Source of the DNA: a virus
Direction: 5' to 3' (one strand)
Length of the DNA stretch: 20,558 bases
IMG/VR virus record: IMGVR_UViG_3300018420_002083
Location: 1 to 20,558 of that record
Both the position numbers and the translations under genes were made by a program. Below, one piece after another: positions 1 through 7,216 of this stretch (position 1 is the first letter of the stretch; each line of letters starts with the position of its first letter). Under the pieces are notes generated by a model. It did no database searches. It was not told where the DNA came from and worked only from the letters and a program-made list of their open reading frames with translations.

Positions 1-1029
1 AAGAAAAACAGTGAGACCAAGACCACCGAGATCTTGGATCGGAGTAAATTCTTCACAGAACAAGATATGGTGCCAACCGATGTTCCGATGGTGAATGTCG
101 CGTTGAGCGGAAGTATTGACGGTGGTGTCACGCCTGGCCTAACAGTTCTTGCTGGGCCTTCCAAGCACTTTAAGACTTCATTTGCCCTGCTAATGGCGGG
201 TGCTTATTTGAAGGCTAAGAAAGATGCAGTTATGCTGTTCTATGATAGTGAGTTTGGTAGTCCCCAATCTTACTTTGAACAGTTTGGAATTGACACCAGC
301 AGGGTGTTGCATACGCCCATTGCCAATGTCGAGGAACTCAAGATTGATCTAATCAATCAACTTGAAGAACTTGACCGGAGCGATGACGTTATTATCGTTA
401 TTGATTCGATTGGTAATCTCGCATCCAAGAAGGAATTGGAGGATGCACTCAACGAGAAGTCTGTGGCAGATATGTCCCGTGCTAAAGCGTTAAAGGGTTT
501 GTTCAGAATGTGCACTCCGTACTTGACTATGAAGAACATTCCCATGCTTGCCGTCAACCACACTTACAAAGAAATTGGTCTCTTCCCGAAAGATATCGTG
601 GGTGGAGGTACTGGTATCTACTACAGTGCCGACAACATCTGGATTCTAGGAAGGCAACAAGACAAGGTCGGTACTGAGATCAAAGGGTATCACTTTGTCA
701 TCAACGTGGAGAAGTCTCGTTATGTTAAAGAGAAGTCTAAGATCCCTATCTCAGTTTCTTGGGAAGGTGGTGTACAGCGTTATAGCGGTCTTCTGGACGT
801 TGCTCTTGCTGGTAACTATTGTACTAAGCCTTCCAATGGTTGGTATGCTCGTGTTGATCGGGAAACTGGAGAGATCCTTGAACCAAAAGTACGGTTAGCA
901 GATACACTCAAAGAAGAGTTCTGGGCACCCATCTTTGCGGAGACGGACTTCGCAGAGTTTCTGAAGTCACAGTACTCCATTGGTCTTGCACAGAAAGTTG
1001 ACATGGAAGAGATTGCTAATGCCGAATGA
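1..1029 (+). CDS. uvsX: UvsX-like RecA-family recombinase, 5' end cut off by the window
   Basis: This is the phage recombinase that coats single-stranded DNA and drives strand exchange in recombination-dependent replication. The reading frame is open from base 1. By comparison with T4 UvsX only about ten N-terminal residues are missing, so the TTG at 34 is not the likely start. The Walker A loop (GPSKHFKTS) lies at about nt 154-180. A Walker B strand ending in VIDSIGNL, the following ASKKELEDALNEK segment, the AVNHTY strand and the VEKSRYVKEKSK region all match T4 UvsX closely. The C-terminal part is also UvsX-like (SGLLDVAL, KPSNGWYAR). The stop overlaps the next gene's ATG by 11 nt, and the uvsX-small gene-helicase order is that of T4. 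Family assignment is firm. Confidence 0.96.
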   Translation, partial: KKNSETKTTEILDRSKFFTEQDMVPTDVPMVNVALSGSIDGGVTPGLTVLAGPSKHFKTSFALLMAGAYLKAKKDAVMLFYDSEFGSPQSYFEQFGIDTSRVLHTPIANVEELKIDLINQLEELDRSDDVIIVIDSIGNLASKKELEDALNEKSVADMSRAKALKGLFRMCTPYLTMKNIPMLAVNHTYKEIGLFPKDIVGGGTGIYYSADNIWILGRQQDKVGTEIKGYHFVINVEKSRYVKEKSKIPISVSWEGGVQRYSGLLDVALAGNYCTKPSNGWYARVDRETGEILEPKVRLADTLKEEFWAPIFAETDFAEFLKSQYSIGLAQKVDMEEIANAE

Positions 1030-1426
1030 CATTGAACAAATGTTGAGTGAAAATGTCCACTATGAAATCGTCCCAGCTGATGATATCCATGGGTGGAACA
1101 TTAGACTACTGGAGGATTATCCTGAAACGGTTATCTCCTTCGGTACAATTTCATTTGACGCTATTGAGGAAGAGGATGGTTACATCTCCTTCAACTTCTC
1201 TATTGTTTCCACACCAGATCCAGATTTAACAACAGAAGACTTGACTTTTCAAGAATATGTTGGTAGAATACTGAGTGCGGTGATAGAAAAGTCTATCACC
1301 GAAGGAACAATGATTGCCAGGGATAAAGCGACTGACGCTATCCTTGCAACCGAAGATATGCTAGAGGACTTACATGCTGAACATCAATCTGGAGCAGACG
1401 GTATTACGGAACCTTCTGACCAATGA
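1019..1426 (+). CDS. Acidic hypothetical protein in the T4 gene 40 position
   Basis: A 135-residue acidic protein of unknown function. The ATG at 1019 lies inside the end of uvsX and is preceded by a purine-rich GGAAGAG stretch at a suitable distance. An in-frame GTG upstream (980) would extend the protein into uvsX and has no advantage. The N-terminal half looks like alternating beta strands (YEIVPADDIHGWNIRLLED, then ISFGTISFDAIEEEDGYISF). The C-terminal half looks helical and ends in a hydrophilic tail. The last 53 nt overlap the helicase gene. In T4 this slot holds gene 40, but I see no membrane segment here and no convincing similarity to gp40, so I make no functional transfer. Translational coupling to uvsX and the helicase is likely. 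Confidence 0.8.
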   Translation: MPNDIEQMLSENVHYEIVPADDIHGWNIRLLEDYPETVISFGTISFDAIEEEDGYISFNFSIVSTPDPDLTTEDLTFQEYVGRILSAVIEKSITEGTMIARDKATDAILATEDMLEDLHAEHQSGADGITEPSDQ

Positions 1427-2783
1427 ACCCTACATGCGGAAGGTTCTTCCGTTCATAACACCGGACTACTTTGACGGGGTCTATCGTGGACTCTTCAAAG
1501 AAGTCACCAAGTTTGTCGCCAAGTATAACGTACTACCTACACTAGAAGCTTTCAAGATTGAGATCGATGAGAATCAATCTCTGGGTGAGGACAACTATCG
1601 TGTCGCGATGGATCTTCTACCCAACATCTTCACACCGGAACCTGAGAACCTTGAGTGGTTGGTTGAGCGTACCGAGAAGTGGTGTCAAGATCGTGCCGTG
1701 TATAATGCGGTCATGGAGTCTATCAGTATCATTGATGGCAAACATGCGACCATGCAGAAGAATGCCATTCCTGATGTACTGAGTAAGGCCTTGGGTGTGA
1801 CCTTCGACACTAACATTGGTCACGACTACCTTGAGAATGTCGATGGTCGATATGACTTTTACCATGAGCAAGAAGAGAGGATACCTTTTGATCTGGACTA
1901 CTTTAACGAAATCACTAAAGGTGGTTTACCCAACAAGACACTCAATATTGCACTGGCTGGTACTGGTGTCGGTAAGTCTCTCTTCATGTGTCATGTCGCT
2001 GCCAGTGCACTGAGTCAGGGACATAATGTACTCTACATCACTATGGAGATGGCTGAGGAACGTATCGCGGAACGTATCGATGCGAACTTACTGAATGTTC
2101 CTATTGATCAACTGGAGAATCTGTCCAGAGAAATGTTCACTGATAAGGTATCCCAGATTGCGGCAAAGACCCAAGGTAAACTGATCATCAAAGAGTATCC
2201 TACAGGACAGGCAAACACCAGTCACTTCCGTGCACTGTTGAATGAACTGAAACTGAAGAAGAACTTTGTGCCTCAGTTGATCTTTGTTGATTACTTGAAT
2301 ATCTGTGCCTCGTCTCGTATGAAGGGTATGGGTGGGGCGATCAACTCTTACTCTTATATCAAGAGTATTGCAGAAGAGATGCGTGGTCTTGCTGTTGAGT
2401 TCAATGTGCCAATCATGTCTGCTACCCAGACTACTCGTGGTGGGTACAACAATGATGATGTCGGTCTGGAGGATACTTCAGAATCATTCGGTCTACCTGC
2501 AACGGCTGACCTGATGTTTGCTCTGATCTCTAACGACGAGTTGAACAGTCTGGGCAAGATCATGGTCAAACAGTTGAAGAACCGATACAATGACCTGACT
2601 CGACATAACCGATTCACCGTGAAGGTTGAACGCAGTAAGATGCGTCTGTCCGATGATGATGACGAGGAGATGATTCCGAATGATCAGGATAAGGGGTGGG
2701 ATGACAAACCACTATTTGATCGTAGTACATCGGGACAACGAGTCACGCAGGAAAATCATAAGTTCCAGAACTTCAAACTATAG
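1374..2783 (+). CDS. 41: gp41-like DnaB-family replicative DNA helicase
   Basis: This is the hexameric 5'-3' helicase that unwinds DNA ahead of the phage polymerase and works with the primase. At 469 aa it is close to T4 gp41 (475 aa). Residues 1-150 form the helical N-terminal domain. The RecA-like core follows, with Walker A AGTGVGKS at about 195-202, the TMEMAEERIAERIDAN helix near 223-238, Walker B LIFVDYL at about 303-309 and the SATQTTRGGY motif at about 350-359, which resembles DnaB motif H4. The C-terminal tail (from about 430) is rich in Asp and hydrophilic. The ATG at 1374 has a GAGGA ribosome site five bases upstream and sits inside the preceding gene. Synteny with uvsX supports the call. 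Confidence 0.96.
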   Translation: MLNINLEQTVLRNLLTNEPYMRKVLPFITPDYFDGVYRGLFKEVTKFVAKYNVLPTLEAFKIEIDENQSLGEDNYRVAMDLLPNIFTPEPENLEWLVERTEKWCQDRAVYNAVMESISIIDGKHATMQKNAIPDVLSKALGVTFDTNIGHDYLENVDGRYDFYHEQEERIPFDLDYFNEITKGGLPNKTLNIALAGTGVGKSLFMCHVAASALSQGHNVLYITMEMAEERIAERIDANLLNVPIDQLENLSREMFTDKVSQIAAKTQGKLIIKEYPTGQANTSHFRALLNELKLKKNFVPQLIFVDYLNICASSRMKGMGGAINSYSYIKSIAEEMRGLAVEFNVPIMSATQTTRGGYNNDDVGLEDTSESFGLPATADLMFALISNDELNSLGKIMVKQLKNRYNDLTRHNRFTVKVERSKMRLSDDDDEEMIPNDQDKGWDDKPLFDRSTSGQRVTQENHKFQNFKL

Positions 2784-2791
2784 GTATTACT

Positions 2792-3028
2792 ATGGATTTT
2801 ATTTGGCCTCTGTGCACCACCATTCTAATGTTCTTGTCCTTCTGGATCGGCAGATTCTTTGGATTCAAGGACGGTTGGGGTGTGGGGTATGATGATGGAG
2901 CCGCTGCAACTGTTCCGGTTGTTGCGAAGGCAGTATTGAATTGGGTACGTATAGATAAAGATGTTAATATTAGTGATCCTGAGATCACTGAAGTGTGTCA
3001 AAGCATAACATTGGAAATACTAGAATGA
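2792..3028 (+). CDS. Small single-span membrane protein, unknown function
   Basis: A 78-residue protein with one strong N-terminal hydrophobic segment (residues 3-22), then a Gly/Asp-rich linker (FKDGWGVGYDDG) and a short hydrophilic C-terminal part. An AGGT at 2782-2785 lies six bases before the ATG, and the gap from the helicase stop is only 8 nt. The stop shares bases with the next start (ATGA at 3025-3028), so it is probably co-translated with the downstream oxygenase-like gene. The N-terminal segment could be a membrane anchor or an uncleaved signal. I do not recognise a family. Confidence 0.75.
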   Translation: MDFIWPLCTTILMFLSFWIGRFFGFKDGWGVGYDDGAAATVPVVAKAVLNWVRIDKDVNISDPEITEVCQSITLEILE

Positions 3029-3723
3029 CCCATGTAAAGGAAATTTCTGCCCCACCAGACTTCCTTGAATATATAAAATCCTTGTGTCTGAAATGGGCGG
3101 AAGAGGTGGTGGAGTCCAATACCGCTCCCCACCCATTTCTGAAACACAGACAACGACCACACCATATCATCAACACGGCTAGTTGGGATGAGTGGGATAA
3201 AGTAGAAGCGTATGCTGGTGTGCGCGAAGCACGTGAGATCAAACGCAGACAGATATTGATGCTCCGTGAGTATGGGTTGGTAAATCGTATTGTCATCGAA
3301 CAGTACGATATGCCTGAGATGGTTAACAAGTGGATTCAAGATGCGGTATATCAACAGTTTGGTATTCCGCACGATGAGACTATGCCCATCCTACAGATCC
3401 AGAATGGTGGTGAACTATTGCATCCCCATCAAGGTCATGGTAGGGAGGCTAGTATGTTTTGCTTGTTGCGTGGTGAGGGTGAGGTGACTAAGTGGTATGA
3501 AGAAATCGCACCCTTTGAGCAACTAGAGAAGTTCCGTATACCGGATCTGAGTAAGTTAGAAGTGAAGACCGAATATACCATGAAGGAGAATCAGTGGGTT
3601 CTCTTCAACCACAAAGCGTGGCATTCGGTACATAGGAAATCTGATGTTGGTGTAAGAATCAACTTAGGTGTTGATTTCAAAACAATGAATATAAAACAAA
3701 GTGAGGACTTTTTTGATGAGTAG
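3025..3723 (+). CDS. Cupin/2OG-Fe(II) oxygenase-like (double-stranded beta-helix) protein
   Basis: A 232-residue protein whose C-terminal half looks like a jelly-roll metal-binding domain. Possible metal ligands are in HPHQGHGRE (His133, His135, His138, Glu141), followed about 65 residues later by AWHSVH (His200/His203) and RINLGVDF (Arg211). This fits a cupin or a divergent 2-oxoglutarate/Fe(II) hydroxylase; the usual HxD pair is replaced by HxH, so enzyme activity is uncertain. The ATG at 3025 overlaps the previous stop in an ATGA junction. A GTG at 2995 is possible but less likely. Residues 1-115 are helical and unrecognised. The next gene, thyX, overlaps its end by 8 nt. Substrate unknown. 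Confidence 0.75.
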   Translation: MTHVKEISAPPDFLEYIKSLCLKWAEEVVESNTAPHPFLKHRQRPHHIINTASWDEWDKVEAYAGVREAREIKRRQILMLREYGLVNRIVIEQYDMPEMVNKWIQDAVYQQFGIPHDETMPILQIQNGGELLHPHQGHGREASMFCLLRGEGEVTKWYEEIAPFEQLEKFRIPDLSKLEVKTEYTMKENQWVLFNHKAWHSVHRKSDVGVRINLGVDFKTMNIKQSEDFFDE

Positions 3724-4411
3724 TGTGAGTTTGATTGCAATGAGCAGTCCATCGGCATACACCGAATGTCATACCGCCGAGGAACTGGTGGCGTATGCTG
3801 CTCGGGTTAGTAATCCTTCTAATCAAAGCAACAAGAAGACTGCCCAAGGTCTGGTGAAGTATCTGATCCGTGAAGGTCATTGGTCACCTTTCGAGATGGT
3901 TCATATCACCATGGAGATTAAAACGACTCGTGACATCGCACGACAGATCATACGACACCGCTCGTTTGCATTCCAAGAGTTCTCTCAACGGTATGCGGTA
4001 CAGAATGAATATGAGTTGCGTGAGGCACGACTACAAGACCCTAAGAACCGACAGAACTCTGTTGAACTAGATCTAGAGAATCTGGGTAAGGGTGGTGACA
4101 AGTCAACCGATGAACGCCTGTACGAGAACTGGAACATGAAACAGGCAGAGGTTGTTGCCGCATCCAAGGCAGCATACAACTGGGCGTTGGATAATGGTAT
4201 TGCCAAGGAACAGGCACGTGCAGTCCTACCCGAAGGTAACACGGAGTCCGTTCTCTACATGGCAGGATCATTACGCTCTTGGGTTCACTACTGTGATCTA
4301 CGCATGGGGAATGGTACTCAGAAGGAACATATGGTTGTTGCAAATCAGTGTTGGGATATCATTCGTGGTCACTTCCCGAATGTTGTAAAGGCATGTGAAG
4401 AAGATGGCTGA
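3716..4411 (+). CDS. thyX: Flavin-dependent thymidylate synthase
   Basis: ThyX methylates dUMP to dTMP using methylene-tetrahydrofolate, FAD and NADPH, giving the phage its own thymidylate supply. The family signature RHR-x7-S is present as RHRSFAFQEFSQR at residues 80-92 of a 231-residue protein, which is a normal ThyX length. Other supporting segments are GHWSPFEMVHITMEI before it and LPEGNTESVLYMAGSLRSWVHY-type sequence in the C-terminal third. The ATG at 3716 overlaps the end of the upstream gene; a GTG at 3701 is a weaker alternative. A serine hydroxymethyltransferase gene about 12 kb downstream (16224) could regenerate its folate cofactor. Confidence 0.96.
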   Translation: MSSVSLIAMSSPSAYTECHTAEELVAYAARVSNPSNQSNKKTAQGLVKYLIREGHWSPFEMVHITMEIKTTRDIARQIIRHRSFAFQEFSQRYAVQNEYELREARLQDPKNRQNSVELDLENLGKGGDKSTDERLYENWNMKQAEVVAASKAAYNWALDNGIAKEQARAVLPEGNTESVLYMAGSLRSWVHYCDLRMGNGTQKEHMVVANQCWDIIRGHFPNVVKACEEDG

Positions 4412-5087
4412 GATTGTAATTCGTAACAAGGATCTGTTGAAGACCCTTGATGATACTCTGGATATGTTTCTCGAACACAAGGAATTGTGTTATGAACTGG
4501 CATCAAACCTTCAGGTAGATGTGCCGGTTGAGGAGTGGGAGAAGTATTGTCAATCCGAGTATCTTTACGAACTACTTGAGAACGATCTGGAACACATAGG
4601 GTTTCCTGAGAAGGCCTATGGGTTTCAGGTTGCTCCTGGCGCTGTTGTGCGACCAGATGTATTTGAACCCCTGAAACAATGGACTAAGCATGAACTCCCC
4701 ATGTTGTTCGGTGCGAGGTCTAACTCTCTGACATCATTCTACCCACCTAATGGGTTTGTAGGATGGCACACCAACTGGAACGCCCACGGGTATCAGATCA
4801 TCATTACTTGGAGTGAGTCTGGAGACGGATACTTCTCTTACTATGACATGGTGAATGATGAGATCATCACTGAACCAGATGTGAGGGGATGGCAGGCGAG
4901 GTGGTATCGGTTTGGTCGTAAGGATGAACCTGATCATCATTTCTGGCATACTGCGTGGACTAACTGCCCACGATTTACTCTGGCATTCAAGTTCCCTTAT
5001 GGGGATATTGGTGGTGGAATATTCATAGAGGAATCTCAGGCACTTGATGCGATACACGATTTCGTTGATTCGTTAGAAAGTACTTGA
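4404..5087 (+). CDS. 2OG-Fe(II) oxygenase-like protein with an HxN variant of the metal site
   Basis: A 227-residue protein resembling the jelly-roll hydroxylases common in marine T4-like phages. The core is SFYPPNGFVGWHTNWNAHG, then a strand IIITWSESGDGYFSYYD and later FWHTAWTNCPRFTLAFKF. In the usual arrangement His122, an acid two residues later, His182 and Arg190 would bind iron and 2-oxoglutarate. Here the residue at position 124 is Asn, so the classic HxD/E is missing and the enzyme may be atypical or inactive. The ATG at 4404 overlaps the thyX stop; the GTG at 4395 is the alternative. The stop codon lies inside the -35 box of the next promoter. Target molecule unknown. Confidence 0.75.
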   Translation: MAEIVIRNKDLLKTLDDTLDMFLEHKELCYELASNLQVDVPVEEWEKYCQSEYLYELLENDLEHIGFPEKAYGFQVAPGAVVRPDVFEPLKQWTKHELPMLFGARSNSLTSFYPPNGFVGWHTNWNAHGYQIIITWSESGDGYFSYYDMVNDEIITEPDVRGWQARWYRFGRKDEPDHHFWHTAWTNCPRFTLAFKFPYGDIGGGIFIEESQALDAIHDFVDSLEST

Positions 5088-5112
5088 CAAACCCCCACCC
5101 CTTTGATATAAT
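5084..5112 (+). promoter_or_regulatory. Consensus sigma70 promoter
   Basis: TTGACA at 5084-5089 and TATAAT at 5107-5112, separated by exactly 17 bases. The -35 box overlaps the stop of the previous gene. It would start transcription at about 5119, shortly before the gene at 5139. This is a perfect host-type promoter, as expected for early expression by the host polymerase. Confidence 0.9.
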
Positions 5113-5138
5113 ACGTGAAATTCATTTGGAGAAACCCT

Positions 5139-5432
5139 ATGGCAAACATTAAGTATAAATACAATGAAGATAAACTCATTGCAGAGTTTAAGAAATATGT
5201 AGATGCCACCTACTCTGGTCATTATGGTTCTAATAAGGATAATCTTCAGTCAATGGAGATTATCTCAGCCCGAGGTCGAGGCATAGACTTCACTTCAGGC
5301 AATATAGATAAGTACAATGACCGATATGGTAAGAAAGGTTCTGTAGCAGATTGGCGTAAGGATATTGTTAAAATTATTCATTATGGGTTTTTACTTCTCA
5401 ATGAGCATGACAAAAAATATCCTGAGGGCTAA
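5139..5432 (+). CDS. Small phage protein, possibly DUF3310-like
   Basis: A 97-residue protein translated from the ATG at 5139, with GGAG at 5128-5131 as ribosome site. The arrangement HY, then GNIDKYNDRYGKK (residues 54-66), then DWRKDIVKIIHYGFLLL resembles the DUF3310 pattern (His-Tyr, GN-x-KY-x-R-x-GKK, D-x-x-K-A), a family often called nucleotide-kinase-like in phages without firm proof. I infer this from the pattern only. It is the first gene behind a consensus sigma70 promoter, so it is probably expressed early. After its stop there are 115 bases with the next promoter and no gene; I see no clear terminator there. Confidence 0.75.
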   Translation: MANIKYKYNEDKLIAEFKKYVDATYSGHYGSNKDNLQSMEIISARGRGIDFTSGNIDKYNDRYGKKGSVADWRKDIVKIIHYGFLLLNEHDKKYPEG

Positions 5433-5488
5433 CCGTACAAGGGTGGCGGCGAGTGATTCCTAACGATACTTACGGGCGAAATTAATTG

Positions 5489-5517
5489 TTGACAAACCTT
5501 GTTCCTTTTGGTATAAT
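5489..5517 (+). promoter_or_regulatory. Consensus sigma70 promoter with leader dyad
   Basis: TTGACA at 5489-5494 and TATAAT at 5512-5517 with a 17-base spacer. The -10 box runs into the dyad AATACTTGTATT (5515-5526), an inverted repeat AATAC/GTATT that spans the -10 box and the predicted start. The same dyad and the following TGAGAAAGGA leader recur at 13514-13543. It drives the gene at 5548. Confidence 0.9.
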
Positions 5518-5547
5518 ACTTGTATTGAAACTGAGAAAGGAGTTCTT

Positions 5548-5889
5548 ATGAGACCAGCGACTTGGGAAGAGGTGAATGGAACAGCCTACCGAGGTTCTGT
5601 TTATACCACCTACGATAAGATTGTCTCTATACTGGGTGAACCCCACTATACCGATCCTGATCCATATGCCAAGTTGAACTGTGAGTGGGCAGTAATGACT
5701 GATGAGGGTGTTGCCTTTACACTCTATAACTGGAAAGATGGTCGTACTCCTACGGAGGAATATGGCTGGCATGTCGGTGGTAAAGACATGAACTCTTTAT
5801 GGGTTGCAATGGATATTATCGGTAACGCAAAAGAGATCGATGTTCCGATGGGAAAATATGAAGGTATGAAGGAGGTTCGTTATGAGTAA
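5548..5889 (+). CDS. Hypothetical phage protein (113 aa)
   Basis: A 113-residue soluble, acidic, aromatic-rich protein with no signal peptide or membrane segment. The ATG at 5548 follows a strong ribosome site (AAGGAG) and a perfect sigma70 promoter, so this is a real and probably early, well-expressed gene. The middle (EWAVMTDEGVAFTLYNWKDG) and the WHVGG segment suggest a compact alpha/beta fold. I do not recognise a named family. Its stop overlaps the next gene's start by 8 nt. Confidence 0.85.
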   Translation: MRPATWEEVNGTAYRGSVYTTYDKIVSILGEPHYTDPDPYAKLNCEWAVMTDEGVAFTLYNWKDGRTPTEEYGWHVGGKDMNSLWVAMDIIGNAKEIDVPMGKYEGMKEVRYE

Positions 5890-6061
5890 GTTTGGACGGG
5901 TAGTGTTCGAGTGTCAGGAAGTGGCAGAAGCTAATATTAATCAACCACGCGAAACCGTGATTGAGGTGGCAGAGAAGGTCTTCAAGGGTGACTCCTACAA
6001 GGTCTCTCTGACGGTTCAGGAGTGGCAAAAGATTCACGAAGATATGTGGCAGGTGTTCTAA
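5882..6061 (+). CDS. Small hypothetical protein (59 aa)
   Basis: A 59-residue gene supported by an almost ideal ribosome site, AAGGAGG ending at 5875, six bases before the ATG. It overlaps the preceding stop by 8 nt and its own stop shares one base with the next ATG, a typical phage coupling pattern. The sequence (starting MSKFGRVVFECQ and ending KIHEDMWQVF) has probable beta strands followed by a helix. No family recognised. It belongs to the short-gene operon that begins at the 5489 promoter. Confidence 0.75.
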   Translation: MSKFGRVVFECQEVAEANINQPRETVIEVAEKVFKGDSYKVSLTVQEWQKIHEDMWQVF

Positions 6062-6204
6062 TGAAGAAACAAAAAGTCAAACCTCGTTTCGCAAAGGAAC
6101 TGTTTGACAAGGATACTCCCTATGGACATAAGGTTCAGCGGGATCGCACCAAATACAAGCGCAAGGACAAGCATCCCAGAGATAGTTGGGATACTACGCA
6201 GTAA
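6061..6204 (+). CDS. Small very basic hypothetical protein (47 aa)
   Basis: A 47-residue protein rich in Lys and Arg, starting MKKQKVKPRFAKELFDKD, with RDRTKYKRKDKHPRD near the end. The charge suggests nucleic-acid binding; similar tiny basic proteins are common in T4-like phages, but that is a general likeness only. The ATG at 6061 overlaps the preceding TAA, with a weak AGGT site before it. Its 3' end overlaps the minus-strand desaturase by 11 nt, so two converging transcription units meet here without a visible terminator. Confidence 0.65.
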   Translation: MKKQKVKPRFAKELFDKDTPYGHKVQRDRTKYKRKDKHPRDSWDTTQ

Positions 6205-6892
6205 AGAAGTTCCTTATGATAATCCCCGCAATGTCATGTCTGTGAAAACTGGCATTGTGGGCGTTATCATGATGTTGTTTGTGAAACCCCTCTCCGAAGG
6301 TTATCATCCCTAACCACCAATCACTGTGTGGTTCTCCTCCCCTATGTGAGTAACTAAACACAAGTGATCCTACCAACTTTGCCAGACCCGCTGGTGCGAG
6401 CCACGCATAGACAAGTGCGAATGGATCAATAAGAGATAAGAAACATCCCCAGACGAACAGACATTGCCAATAGTACTTGACTTGTGCTCTGTACCTATCT
6501 ACCTTCAGCAAGTCTCGAACATACTTGAAGTTGATTGTCGTGAACACTTGCAAGAAGTACGAGTAAAAATACCCCTTGTGAGTGGGAGAGTGTGGGTCTT
6601 TGTCGGTGTCTGTGAACAGGTGATGTTCTCTGTGGTTTGCTACCCAGACAATCGCAGACCCCACCATCATAATGTGTGCAAAGAATAACATCACATATTC
6701 AAACCACAGAGGCGACTCAAAGGCCTTGTGAGATAGGTATCGGTGGTATCCCATGGTGATACCAAAGGTCATGATACCGAAATACATGACTCCGAAAATT
6801 GCCCACTGTACCGGAGTGGCGTACATTACCATGGGTATCAGACTAAAGATTGCGGCAATCTGACCGATTAATAATTGTATGGGTAGACTCAT
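6194..6892 (-). CDS. Membrane fatty-acid desaturase (delta-9 type, three His boxes)
   Basis: A 232-residue integral membrane di-iron enzyme expected to introduce a double bond into acyl chains. All three histidine boxes are present: HRYLSH (residues 50-55), HREHH (87-91) and HKQHH (204-208). Hydrophobic spans lie at about 8-48, 65-85 and 140-180. The family is the acyl-lipid/acyl-CoA delta-9 desaturases; the electron donor is not encoded nearby and would come from the host. The ATG at 6892 forms an ATGA overlap with the upstream minus-strand gene and has AGGAA upstream. The two genes are the only minus-strand pair in the window. A role in fluidising host membrane during infection is inference. 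The protein is rather short, but nothing essential is missing. Confidence 0.93.
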   Translation of the reverse strand: MSLPIQLLIGQIAAIFSLIPMVMYATPVQWAIFGVMYFGIMTFGITMGYHRYLSHKAFESPLWFEYVMLFFAHIMMVGSAIVWVANHREHHLFTDTDKDPHSPTHKGYFYSYFLQVFTTINFKYVRDLLKVDRYRAQVKYYWQCLFVWGCFLSLIDPFALVYAWLAPAGLAKLVGSLVFSYSHRGGEPHSDWWLGMITFGEGFHKQHHDNAHNASFHRHDIAGIIIRNFFTA

Positions 6893-7188
6893 TGGTCTTT
6901 CCTATGGTTTCTAAATCGTCTGACCTTTCCATCGTAGAATAACATCTTGTACCATGGGGTGTTTTGTTTCATCTTAGGCAGAGTGTATTCCCATTTGCTT
7001 CCTTCCGGTGAAACCCAGACAACGTGATACCCTATCCATCGCTTGGATGCATACCATTCTGGTTTACCTCCGTGTTTGATCAACTGTTCCAATGTCCAGA
7101 AGTAACAGTTGTTTTTACTGCTGAACAGTCGGACAGGCCATGACCAAAAGAAGACTACAAATAGAAATAGCGTAAACAGTTTCCTCAT
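6889..7188 (-). CDS. Small protein with N-terminal membrane/signal segment, partner of the desaturase
   Basis: A 99-residue protein starting MRKLFTLFLFVVFFWSW. This start gives a basic N-terminus and a strong hydrophobic segment, which suits a membrane anchor or signal sequence. The rest is basic and aromatic (KHGGKPEWYASKRWIGYHVVW, then KMKQNTPWYKMLFYDGK). It shares an ATGA junction with the desaturase, so the two are co-translated. There is no Shine-Dalgarno sequence before the ATG at 7188, only a TATAAATA element five bases away, which may give a leaderless transcript. An alternative start at 7218 would place the promoter-like palindrome inside the gene. Function unknown. Confidence 0.7.
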   Translation of the reverse strand: MRKLFTLFLFVVFFWSWPVRLFSSKNNCYFWTLEQLIKHGGKPEWYASKRWIGYHVVWVSPEGSKWEYTLPKMKQNTPWYKMLFYDGKVRRFRNHRKDQ

Positions 7189-7193
7189 GCAGA

Positions 7194-7211
7194 TATTTAT
7201 ACTTATAAATA
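7194..7211. promoter_or_regulatory. Divergent pair of T4-late-type TATAAATA elements
   Basis: The sequence TATTTATA (7194-7201), CT, TATAAATA (7204-7211) is an 8-bp inverted repeat. Read on either strand it gives TATAAATA, the T4 late promoter -10 element recognised by gp55-containing polymerase. The minus copy points to the gene starting at 7188 and the plus copy to the gene starting at 7217. Exactly five bases separate each element from its ATG. No gp55 gene is in the window, so promoter identity is inferred from the consensus only. Confidence 0.6.
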
Positions 7212-7216
7212 TGAGC

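Noticed and set aside
34-36. TTG as the start of uvsX
   Set aside because: The frame stays open to base 1 and the residues before 34 still align with T4 UvsX, so the gene begins outside the window.
357-563. Minus-strand reading frame within uvsX
   Set aside because: It is antisense to conserved recombinase motifs, has no ribosome site and shows low-complexity serine runs typical of shadow frames.
2995-3024. GTG start and ten extra residues for the oxygenase-like gene
   Set aside because: The ATG at 3025 makes an ATGA junction with the preceding stop, the common pattern in this window.
5154-5161. TATAAATA octamer as a late promoter
   Set aside because: It lies inside the first codons of the gene at 5139 and encodes Lys-Tyr-Lys-Tyr-type residues; no start codon or gene lies at a fitting distance downstream.
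5433-5488. Structured RNA or terminator between 5432 and the next promoter
   Set aside because: Only a 5-base complementary pair (CCGTA/TACGG) with a long loop is visible; no convincing stem, T-run or tRNA-like arms.
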